Positions 54,215 through 64,000 of a DNA stretch of 64,000 nt are shown piece by piece. The DNA comes from Pegea sp. RAD2-039. Lineage: Eukaryota > Chordata > Thaliacea > Salpida > Salpidae. The notes under the pieces were generated by a model. That model saw only the letters and a list, made by a program, of their open reading frames with translations, was not told the origin of the DNA and did not search any database. The translations under genes were made by a program, and so were the position numbers. The stretch's first letter is position 1. Each line of letters opens with the position of its first letter. Location of the stretch: NCBI GenBank assembly GCA_034620365.1, contig JAQGEQ010000379.1, positions 62,001-126,000 on the forward strand. The letters run 5' to 3'.

Positions 54215-54880
54215 ATGATAATTATATGTTACAATTTTCTTTATATAAAATATTTCAAAATTATATCTTATAATTATATAAATGAGAAGTTCGTTTATTT
54301 TATTCTAGACAAAAAACAATTTGTCTAAATCTCTGATTACTCTAAAAAATCAAGAATACTTTTTAATAAAAGAAAAAAACATAATTTATAAATGAGAAAA
54401 TAATTTAAGAGAAATTAAAATATGAATTTTCTAAATCTATAAATGATTAAAGATATATTTCTAAAAAAATAATAATTTCAGAATCATTCTGTTTAAAAAG
54501 TTGAAACAATTGAATTTTTTGATTCATAAAAATCCACTATTTAAAGAAACGTTTTAAATGACGAATTTTGAATCAGTGAAAAAAAGAATTAAAAGAAACC
54601 AGAATTACATTTATAAAATGTAGATAGTTTGAACGGAAATAAACAAAACTATTCAGATAAATACTACTCAAACTAGTAGGTTGAAAATGGTAGATGCTAT
54701 CTTGTGGGTATGAAAATGAGTTTATTAGTTTATAGTGTTTCTAGTAAAAAAGTATATTATCAGCTGAAATTAATATATACATCAAAAGATAAAATATTTT
54801 CATCTAGTTGATCATAAAGTTAATAAATATTTTTAAATGAAAGTATGAATTTGTATATAATCCTTAATTGTTTGAATAAT
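54215..54880. other. AT-rich, probably YY1 intron
   Basis: Upstream (in gene direction) of the first YY1 exon found. No exon of YY1 was recognised here. Confidence 0.4.
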
Positions 54881-56230
54881 TAAAAATTAAGTTGGGGTTA
54901 TAGATTTTGCCTTTCAGGTAGATGCTTAGATACGCTAAAAAAGCTGGATTCCTGGTATACTTCAACTTTAAGACAGCTAAACTAAGAAAATAAACTCACA
55001 GTTGTATCCTTAAACGTGTAAATATCTTAGAAAGGAAGATTTGTACCAGCCCCTAAAGTCAATTCATCACTGGTCAGAGATGGTCGATAAGAAAGGGGGA
55101 AGATAAGAGGTGATGCTGGCTGAAGTTTTAGGAAAGTCATCACCAATCACTATCTTTTTTTGGATACCAGGGACATAAAACTAACTAAAAGCTATCATCT
55201 TAATTCTTGTGGGTATTCCATAAACGAAAAATGCGACCAAAAACAATGACGGAACGCTCACTATAAGCTAATCTTCTTTTCAGGATATCCTGAGATCTTG
55301 TTCTATAAATTAAAAATGATAAAAGCCTGATTCGGCGAGTACTGCCAAGCTAGATGTGGTTTTGACATAGTGTCAGAAACAAATGAAATAAAATATTTTA
55401 AAAAGGTTTCTAGATTGTTTTTCTTTTCTTTGATGTTAGTTTTTCTGTTCTTCAGTTATTTCTGGAGTAGAAAACACTACTACCTCTGCTGAGATATCTT
55501 ATCACCTGCTCGTATCGATATCAAGTGATTTCATATCGCGCTTGCGTTTTGATAGCTCGCTTGTATTTTTAAAACGAAGATAAGAACAACCGATGTTACT
55601 TTTGAGGGCTCACTGTACAATAAATCCTTTTGTATCTGTCAGTCTTCTAGCCGATGTATTTGACCAAGCTAGCAAAGCCTGTGCTAGCCTCGCATGTTTT
55701 ACATTGTTGTGTTTCAAGACTTTTTCGTTTAAGATCTTTTGCTGCCATCATATTCATTACATACGACAAAGACAACAAAAATGTTGAATTTATTTTCATT
55801 TTTCTTCGGCAAAGTTCCAGATTCACTGACAAACCGCAGACAAAGACTCTATAGATGATATATAACTTCGTATAATCCTAAACCCGTTAATTAAACCATG
55901 AAAAGCTTTTGATGCAGCTGTTAATTTCGGCTACCATTGGCGTTGATAATGTTATTTTTGAGCTGAAGAAGACAAAACTGTCAACAGCCACAATGTCACA
56001 TCCTGTGTTGATCGGTTGTGGAACGTTAACAAGTTGGCTAAAAAACTTTTTGCTGTTTTAAGCTGATTATCATTCCATCTTTTAAATACCTCGACGAAAA
56101 TCCCAACAGTACTTTTAGGTCTTGGATACTCTATAAATATATATTTTCTCTTCACGTGATTTAATGAAAAGATTTTTGTCTTTAAAAGACTTCTTCAGTT
56201 GATTCTTAGCTTTCTTTTAATTAAAAACAA
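54881..56230. other. Less AT-rich island, possibly a decayed mobile element
   Basis: Base composition is visibly more even than in the flanks, and several short frames are open on both strands (for example minus 55952-56155, containing FVEVFKRWNDNQLKTAKSFL). None reads as a recognised transposase, RT or host protein. Neither terminal repeats nor target duplications were found by eye. Confidence 0.3.
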
Positions 56231-58060
56231 ACAAATTAATATTAAGAGTTAGACATAAAATAAACTGTAACAGAAATTTATTTTTTATTTTTACTCACAA
56301 AAGTAAGTTTGCAGTTTGTCTTTTGCTTTCTTCTAATGAAACATATTTTAACCGACAATAGAAATTATTTATTTGAGAATTATTATCATCAACCAAATAG
56401 CGTCTTATTAGCTAAGATTTGTAATATTTTGTATTGAAGTTACTGAGATAATAAAGAAAATGTTCAAAATATAATAAAGTAGAGATTAAATAAAGATCTA
56501 TAATTGATTAATACATCTTTTAATACAAGCTTAGAGAATTGTTAATAGAAACACAGCTTTAAAAAGTGAACAAAATATAAAACGTTTAACTTTACACAAA
56601 ATATGAAAATAATTTTTTAAAAGATGATTTGTTAAAAGGAAAATTATTTTAAGTAGTATCTTAATAGTTTTGATTATCTAAATTGATTGCATCTCAAACA
56701 AATTGAAAAGAAACAAACAAACCGACAATTAAAGCTTTTGAAGTAAAACTACATTTTAAATATAAATTGTTCTCTACAAGATATCATTATAAGATATCAT
56801 CGTAAAGAGGTCAAAAAAAATGTTTTTCTGTAAACTTAAAAAAACCTTTAAAATCTTGGTTCGGTCATCAGAAAACAAAAGTTGAAAACTGTTTTGGAAT
56901 AGCATTTTGTTGAATTCATGTTTATATGTGGAGGTGGATAAAACATTTCCACAACTTAAATAAGAAGTTGTATTAGAAAAATCAAATGAAAGAGCAGCTT
57001 AGTGGATCATAGATTTAAATTGATTTATTAGGAGTATAAATTGGATAATAAGATTGATTAAAAATATACATCACTTTTTTGATAAGATGAAAAGCTAATT
57101 TTGTAATTCTAGATAAAAACTCGATTATCAAATAAAAAGAAATTTGTTTGTAAAAGCGATTGTGATAAAAAAACCAGGGAACTGAAAAGTAAATGTTTAG
57201 AATTAAAACTCATTAAATAAGTAAGTAGAGAAACCGATTATATTCTCTTCGTTAATTGATTTGGTTACTAATTAGTTACTGTAATATGAGTTTTTTAAGA
57301 TTTTTGACATGACATAGTCGAATTGTTCCACAATTTTACTAATTATGAGACTTTTTATGAAGATTTTTAGATTATTTACAGGTTAAGAAAACCAAAATCA
57401 ATTATCATTTTATAAAAAAAGAAATCTAAAAATTTGTAAGTTCAAAAACTGAAAATAAATACTTATGATTATAAAATGTAACTTATCACTTTTTTCAGTT
57501 TACTTTTATTGACTTTTTATGTAAATAAGATATTATAATCAAACAAATAAGTAACAAACCAATAAATAAATTATTTTACTAATGTAAACTTTATTGAGTT
57601 AAATCAATAAATTAAAAGTTTGAAACTACAGTTTAAAGAACTCAGGTTTTCGGGATTCATAATTTGAAATGCTTCACATCTAAAAAAGAGATTTACTATT
57701 TGGAAACACTAACTATTAAGGAACTTGGAAACACTGGTTCTTAAAGAACTGACATTAAACAAATTGATTACCTTTTTAATAAGCTTTAAGTACTTAAAAT
57801 GGTAAAAACTAAATCATATTTTTAATAAATTTATAAACATTTATAAACATTAAAAGTATATCTAGTATTTCGAGATTAAAGTTCCATCACCTTTATCACC
57901 ATTGAAAGTTTTTTTTTTATGATTTCTTAAAACGGAATAAAAACTTAAAATGTGAAAATAAGATGAATTAAAAGTTACTTTTCCTCAAAAGTTTAAATAA
58001 AATTCTATTGATGTGAAAACATCTTTAGATTTACTTCTCTTCTATCTGTAAATCTAAAAC
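56231..58060. other. AT-rich stretch, nothing recognised
   Basis: No coding frame, RNA gene or repeat could be supported here. Confidence 0.4.
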
Positions 58061-58067
58061 TTCACTT

Positions 58068-58145
58068 ATTTAGATACTATTTGTGAGAATGTATGTTAGC
58101 AGGAGATGCACCCTCCTTTGTATTTATTGAAATAAATAAATTTTG
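58068..58145 (+). mobile_element. LINE 3' tail fragment
   Basis: GATACTATTTGTGAGAATGT, then GTTAGCAGGAGATGCACCCTCCTTTG and TTTATTGAAATAAATAAAT. It is the same 3'-UTR tail as the LINE at 35830-36240, in plus orientation. No coding part is seen just upstream. Confidence 0.6.
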
Positions 58146-59465
58146 AAGTTCTTATAAAGAATAATTTATATATATTAAAATATATATTATGTATATGAAT
58201 ATATTACATAAATATATATTAAATTGTAAAAAAGTAGTTATAATAATTTAGATAATTAAAAAACAATAACTTAAAGATTTAAAAATTTGGTTCAATTTAC
58301 AAAGTAACTTTCTAATTTAATCATTTATAATTAACTGAATTTATAAAATTGTAATTTTTTGTTTACTGAATTGGCTATAAACGTTTTCTTTAGTTTCGGC
58401 GAAGAACCTTTATAAAACCTTAAAAGCTTTTGATTAAAATGATTGAAATATTTTTAGATTAAAACTAAATTTGATGGTGAAAATAAATCTTAATATTAAT
58501 AGGAATTATCAACTCAAAAAGAGTTTTTCTAAATCTTCCAATGTCTAGATGTTGATTGATAGGTTTTTGTAACTTCTGTAAAATCAAGCAGTTCAAATAA
58601 ATAATTACAAAATTTGTAAAACGCAAAACAATGTTTAATTACAGATGTTTAATTAAAATACTTGACATAATAACTTAAACATTAAATTGTTTGTATTTAT
58701 TTTATTATTATATAGCTGCAATTTACACATAATCAAGCAGATAAAACAATATGAGCAAAAATATGATGAAAGGTTTTTAGTATCGCCTTTTAGCATAGAA
58801 AGAATAAGAACACTACAGAAGTAGATATGAAATATAAAACAAAATAATTGAAGAAAATGAAGTAATTGGAAGTATCACTTGTTGACAAAATTAGATAAAT
58901 CATTATCTTCAACAAAATTTTACGAGTGGATAAATTTGATGTATTGGTTGACTTATTACAAAAAAACCCACAATTTAGAAATGATTCTTAAATATCATTT
59001 ATTATTTAGGAAGTAATTGATTGAATATATTTTCAGTATCTAGTACAGAAGGGAATTTTATTAAAGTCAATATTTTAACATATAGTTAAATATTACACAA
59101 GTTTATAAACTTTTAAAGTATTTAATGATAAGATATTCTAAAATAAGTAAAGTTATTTCATTTAAATTGTTATATACTAAACATATTTTATAAGATAATT
59201 TTTTGAATATTACTTTTATTTACATTTAAAGCAAAAATTTGTTCATAAAATATTTTACGTTTTAATAGCGATGGCATACAATGATTTGGTTTTGAAAAAA
59301 TTAGCTATGGTTTGCTTTCTTGGTTTATTTAGTTTTTAAGTTATTATACTCTGTTATTAAAATATTTCTAAGTTTTTTGAACTTTAGCAAAATGCTTTTA
59401 TATATAAAAACAAAAGTTATCATTTTATAATAATGATATATAATAAGTTTACTTTCTTATTTTAA
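58146..59465. other. AT-rich stretch with one old dispersed repeat
   Basis: 58790-58995 shares AACACTACAGAAGTA and AATTTGATGTATTGGTTGAC with the dispersed family at 25.4, 27.2 and 30.2 kb. Otherwise nothing recognised. Confidence 0.4.
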
Positions 59466-59468
59466 AAC

Positions 59469-59477
59469 AAAAAAAAA
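59469..59477 (-). terminator. Pol III terminator after tRNA-Asp
   Basis: A run of nine A on the plus strand (T on the transcribed strand) beginning 1 nt past the tRNA-Asp discriminator base. Confidence 0.8.
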
Positions 59478-59478
59478 G

Positions 59479-59550
59479 CTCCCCGTCGGGGAATCGAACC
59501 CCGGTCTCCCGCGTGACAGGCGGGGATACTCACCACTATACTAACGAGGA
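59479..59550 (-). tRNA. tRNA-Asp (GTC)
   Basis: A 72-nt cloverleaf. Acceptor TCCTCGT pairs with ACGGGGA (one T-G and one C-G pair included), discriminator G. D arm TAGTATAGTGGTGAGTA, anticodon loop CCTGTCACG with GTC, T arm CCGGGGTTCGATTCCCCG. The sequence is close to canonical animal tRNA-Asp. It stands alone in an A/T-rich region. Confidence 0.96.
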
Positions 59551-61940
59551 CTACGATATGCTTCAAAATTTAAAATATATATTAATTACTTTGTGAATTT
59601 TGTTTAATAACATTGCTGTATAATATTTAGAAATAATGAAACAATTCAAAAAAATACAATTTTTGAAGTATTTCCAAAACTTTAAGTTAATTATGTTTTT
59701 TACTTTATAGTTAGACCAAAAAATAAACTAAACATACAAATATTATTTACACATCTATTTTCAACTAGCTTTATAGTTAAAAAGTTCCTTCTATTAATAG
59801 CCACAGAATAAAGTTTATTTTCTCATAAAAATATGAAACATCTAGAATGAAAATCTTTGGCACACTCTATAACAAAAGCTTCAGTTTTATTTATTTTCTT
59901 TTTGTATCAAATCACTTATTTTGCTTCAATTTTTGTGAATTAGTCTATTAGTGATCATTTTAAATTGATCAATTTTAAATAAAATCTTATATCAAGTTAG
60001 TATCATTTTCTGTTCACAAAAATGAAATGATAAAATAATTAAAGAAGCCCAATTTATATCTACAAATTGTAAGTTCTGTAATATTTTTTTAGCTAATTAA
60101 TTTTAAATTTTATTCTAAATATGTTGATACCACAATTGATATTATTAATAAAATTTTTTATTTATGTATTAGAAATAAAACAAAATACTTTTATGGCTCA
60201 CAAACATTATGGTAGATTAAATAGAGATATAAGAAAGCATTAAGCCAAAAAAGCTAATTCAAAAATAATAAAATTTAAGAAATCATTTGCATCTAATTTA
60301 TTTTCATAAAAAAGTAATTTCAGTTCTTGATATTTCTAATCAAAGTTTAATAAAAATTTCTTAATAAAATTTTAAAAGTTAATTTTTATAATAAAAATAT
60401 GAGTTTGTAATCTTGGATTTTTTTCACAGATTGTTCAATTATATCGTTCAACTAATACTAAAGGAATAAAAATAAACCAAACTTAAATGAATAAATAAAA
60501 GGAATTGAACTAAAATAAACAAACAAAATAATTTCAATCTAAACATTGAATGATAAATAAATAAAAATTTTTTAGTACACATTATTATGTTTATTATTGG
60601 TAACAGTAAAAAACCATTTCTTTGAACATATATTTTTAAAATAAGTTTCAAAATTTTTCAAATTTACATTAAAGAAATTTAGTAAATTATTTTAAAATGT
60701 TTCTACTTTTTAAAATTTATAAAATTTCTTTACTTTATTTCTAAACAATTCTTTCTACTAAAATGATTTTTTTAAATCTCATTTCATAAAACAAAGTATA
60801 TTGAATTGGTTTTTAAACTAAAAAATAGATTATTTTGAACAAAATTATCTTTTATTGTTTTTGGAAATAATCTTTTAACATTTAAACACTTAAAAATGAA
60901 CTTTAAAAATACTTAGATTTCAGATTAAACATTTGATATAGAAGCTTTTTGCACAAATATCTGAACATTTTTTAACGATAAATAGATTGAAAATTTGATA
61001 ATTAGTTTAAACTATCATTTTTAAATACGTTCATGATTGCAGAAAATAAAACTTTTTAGAATTTACAATTTATCAAAACAATATTTTTGTTTCACATAAA
61101 AAAGAAAAAAAAATTCTGTTTAGTAAATTTTTGTAAAAATTTTTTAGTTTTTGTTAAAAACTGTTTATAAAAAAAAGAGAAAAAAACAGTTATCTAATCC
61201 TGATTTTTCGTTTAACTTAAAAACAAAATAAATAATTATCATTCCAAATACACATTAATGCAATGCTATAGTTTTATACACAAAAAGACAATTTTTTTAT
61301 TTTAATTGGTTAAATTGTTCTCATATTTTAGACTTTTTAATTTTTTGCACAAGCTTTATTCGTTTTCAAAAATTAATCTGATTTCAAACTTCCAAAAAAC
61401 AAAAAAAAATTGTTGTTTATTTAAAACTAATAAACTACAAACTTTATTTATCAAAAAATATAAACAATTTGGTTTGTTTAAACATCATAAAAATCACTAT
61501 ATATAAATATCATACTTTTTTTATTTTTTTAGATAATTCATCTAAACATTTTAAAAATCGATTAAAATATTACAATTGAAAAAATACCATTTTCAATATA
61601 GTTTTGATAAATTTGTGAAAAACAAAAAGTTTGTCGCTTGATTTGTAAGTCATCAGTCCTCTAGATTCAGATTTAGTGAGAAGTTTATACGAAAGTAAAG
61701 TAGATATAAAGATTTGTTGTTTAAAAGCTTATAGTTTTTCATTAACAACTATTTCTAATGTTCAAATTTAGCTTTAAATTGACTTCCATATTAATATTAG
61801 ATAATCGCTTAACATAAAAATAGTTAAAAAGAAAATATTTTAAGATTAATTGATTCTGTATAGATTTAAGAATTCTTTTAAGAGAGAATCTAAAAAGAGT
61901 AAAGAGAGATTAAAAAAATGTTACAGTGCTTAAAAGATTA
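59551..61940. other. AT-rich stretch, nothing recognised
   Basis: Two small frames (minus 60448-60651, plus 61306-61506) are leucine/phenylalanine- or lysine-rich, as expected from A/T composition. I see no support for either as a gene. Confidence 0.4.
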
Positions 61941-61951
61941 AATGTTGTGGA

Positions 61952-62950
61952 TTAAACTGAAGTTGTAAACCTATCTATAGTAGTAATAATATTTTGTTTG
62001 TTTATAATTTTCTGTTTGTTAACGCAACAAGGAAAAAAATTCCCGTTTGTGAAACCAAAATACATAGAAAGTAAGCTCACAAAAATTTTGATATCATGAA
62101 CAATTAAATCAAAAGACTTTACAAAAAGATTCCCTGTTAGAAATGTGACAATTAAATGAGCACAGACACCCATAAAAAGATATATAAAAGTAGTAATAGT
62201 AGCTGATCTAATCGCTAGTTTAAGTTTATCAGACTTTTTTAGGTTGTTAAATCTTTTTAGGGATTGTCTACGCATAACAACGGTTCGACGTCTGTGAGTT
62301 TTTAGAGGATATATAAAGAGACAAAAGAGAACAATTTGTGAGATATAGCTCAAACAGAATCCAATATGTAAGACTACATTCCTAGAATCAAAACTCGGGT
62401 TTTTCCCGCATCCAAATTTAGTTAAGTGAAAACTGTTTAAGTTAAAATCAGTTATGATAATACACGTGGCACCAACATGCAATCCAATAAAAACAAGCCA
62501 ACTACAAAACTGAAATAAGTAGGTGTTTAAAAAAGACCAAGAAGTACTTCTGTAGATTATACGTTGTCGAAGCCAAAAAACGTTATTCATAATTAAAATG
62601 CAGATTATATCAAACGTAAAAGCAAAATCAACCAATATTTCACAAGATATCTTAGTGAATATATCATACTGAATTAGAATACTCATTAAAATTGTAATTT
62701 GAGTAATCACTAAACGAATAAAGAAGATATATGGAGAAGTAAGAGCTAAAACCCACAGCATTTTATAATCAATATGGCAATTGTTTCTTAATCTATTCAA
62801 TTTTCTTCTTGAATATTTGGGAATAACAACCATAAACCAAACTGTACATGTTAGTAGTACCGTGGTAATTATTTGTGGAATAATCCAATGAAATTCTTCG
62901 TCAAAACCTGTTTTTGTTTCATTATTTCTCTTCTCAAATGAAAAATTCAT
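61952..62950 (-). CDS. Seven-transmembrane protein of unrecognised family
   Basis: A 332-residue uninterrupted frame from the ATG at 62950 (MNFSFEKRN). Extending six codons upstream would start at a TTG, so I use the ATG. A strong acceptor (TTTTTTATCTTGCAG) ends 12 nt before the ATG. Seven hydrophobic segments lie at about 23-44, 63-83, 104-126, 145-167, 194-215, 248-271 and 281-303. The N-terminus has two N-glycosylation sites (NFS at 2, NET at 10), fitting an outside amino end. Cys103 at the top of segment 3 and Cys181 in the second outer loop could form the usual GPCR disulfide. The inner loop after segment 5 is very basic (KTHRRRTVVMRRQSLKR). There is no DRY after segment 3 and no NPxxY in segment 7 (YFGFTNGNFFPCC instead). 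It is probably a lineage-specific GPCR-like receptor; ligand and family are unknown. Confidence 0.75.
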   Translation of the reverse strand: MNFSFEKRNNETKTGFDEEFHWIIPQIITTVLLTCTVWFMVVIPKYSRRKLNRLRNNCHIDYKMLWVLALTSPYIFFIRLVITQITILMSILIQYDIFTKISCEILVDFAFTFDIICILIMNNVFWLRQRIIYRSTSWSFLNTYLFQFCSWLVFIGLHVGATCIIITDFNLNSFHLTKFGCGKNPSFDSRNVVLHIGFCLSYISQIVLFCLFIYPLKTHRRRTVVMRRQSLKRFNNLKKSDKLKLAIRSATITTFIYLFMGVCAHLIVTFLTGNLFVKSFDLIVHDIKIFVSLLSMYFGFTNGNFFPCCVNKQKIINKQNIITTIDRFTTSV

Positions 62951-62965
62951 ATTCTGTAAATTCTG

Positions 62966-64000
62966 CAAGATAAAAAAGTTTTTTTTTTAATCTTTAAAAC
63001 ATTTGAATATCGTTTAAAAACAACTATTTAAATTTTGTTTAGAAAAATAAGAACATGAAATATACTATTTAAATAATATTATTTATAAACCAATTAATAC
63101 TTGAAAAACGTATTTAATATTTAATAATAATAATAGTTTCAATTAAATTTTTGGTCTGATAAACTACTAGATATTAAAATCAAAAAAATAAAACTTTTTA
63201 TTTAAGTAAAAATTTATAAATTTTCATCATATATTTTGTTAAAAGTAAATTGTTTTCTTTAAAGCATGATAAAAGGAATGATTAAAGTTTCATCTTTTAT
63301 TCAAAAGTTAAAATATCTTTTAAAACTTAAAATTTTAAAATCTAATGATACTTGATTATACAAAAATAAACATTTTTTAAACCTCAAAAAAGTTTTAAAA
63401 AGTTATAAGACAATTAAAACAATTTACTAAACTTTTTTCTTATAGAAAATGACTTTAAAACCTCTTTGAAAATCTTTTTTATATCTTTATCATCTCAAAT
63501 ATTTTGCCTTAATGTCACTTTATTTATGTCAAGTTCAGTATTTTATAATTAACAACTAAAATTATTTCTGATGAAAATTGTAAAGCAACTTTTAAAAAAT
63601 AAATCATTCAAAATTTGAAAAATCTAAAAAGTTTATTTTATTAAAAACTAGTTTTGGTTGTAAACCTTCAAAAACTAAAAATTAAAAATGTTGTTTTGAA
63701 AAATCTAATACAAAACATGAAAGTCAAAACAAATCTTAAACTGAAAAAAAGAAAATTAAAAAATGTTTTTAATTTCAAATAGTGTTTTATTGTTTAGAAA
63801 GAGTTATTTAAAAATAATTAAAACAAATGAAATAACAAAAATGCTTATAACATATAGTACTTCAGCTTTAACATTTTTGTTGTTATAAATCTTTATTAAA
63901 ATTAAGGTTTGTTGTAATGATGCAGATAAACAAATAAATGATATTTAAGTTATATTTAGATTTAAACACCTATAAAAGGCTAAAGAGTTAATTTTATGGT
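62966..64000. other. AT-rich flank of the 7TM gene
   Basis: Upstream of the 7TM gene to the window end. No coding exon or RNA recognised; the promoter cannot be pinpointed. Confidence 0.4.

Noticed and set aside
55862-55876. ATAACTTCGTATAAT, a 15-base match to one side of a loxP site
   Set aside because: The second arm is missing and the sequence diverges directly after; treated as chance, with no sign of vector sequence.
62951-62968. Extended start MQNLQN for the 7TM protein
   Set aside because: The first codon would be TTG, and the acceptor TTGCAG lies within it; the ATG at 62950 is preferred.

Overview
This is a eukaryotic nuclear window: AT-rich, with spliced genes, introns as short as 54 nt, Pol III tRNA genes, LINE remnants and intronic satellites. 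A small-genome chordate relative, most likely a tunicate (ascidian), fits best. The evidence is a single-exon-like FoxA, a full YY1 zinc-finger block, an LDLa-GPCR relic, very frequent TGACGTCA octamers around genes, and 3' splice sites placed 0-20 nt before several start codons, as in spliced-leader organisms. The species assignment is an inference.

Layout. 613-3334 (-): a four-exon UBE2V/Mms2-type ubiquitin-conjugating enzyme variant, with minisatellites in introns 2 and 3. 4867-5015 (+): tRNA-iMet and tRNA-His, 5 nt apart. 6402-11059 (-): a five-exon PRELI-domain (PRELID3/slowmo) gene; two of its introns carry large satellites (108-bp and 113-bp units). 11-17.9 kb: AT-rich and gene-poor. 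17913-18932 (-): FoxA. 21.1-22.9 kb: an array of 10-bp AACGTT-containing units beside a LINE ORF1 relic (23.0-23.7 kb). 25-31 kb: old dispersed repeats and tRNA-like fragments. 31.28-34.66 kb (+): a broken LDLa-7TM receptor. 35.83-36.23 kb (-): the 3' end of a LINE. 36.2-43.1 kb: AT-rich, no gene seen. 43153-44240 (+): a spliced cysteine-rich type I membrane protein, 5' end missing. 50547-54207 (-): YY1 with all four zinc fingers and the REPO domain, N-terminal exon(s) not found, and a second 108-bp satellite in an intron. 59479-59550 (-): tRNA-Asp. 61952-62950 (-): an unplaced seven-transmembrane protein.

The genes do not form one pathway. They are an ordinary mix of housekeeping genes (UBE2V, PRELID3, tRNAs), transcription factors (FoxA, YY1) and membrane proteins. 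The notable signals are at the level of genome organisation: acceptor sites next to start codons, the TGACGTCA clusters, and one 108-bp satellite family filling introns of two unrelated genes in the same transcriptional orientation, with a short inverted array next to one of them. I did not find a convincing new multi-gene system.
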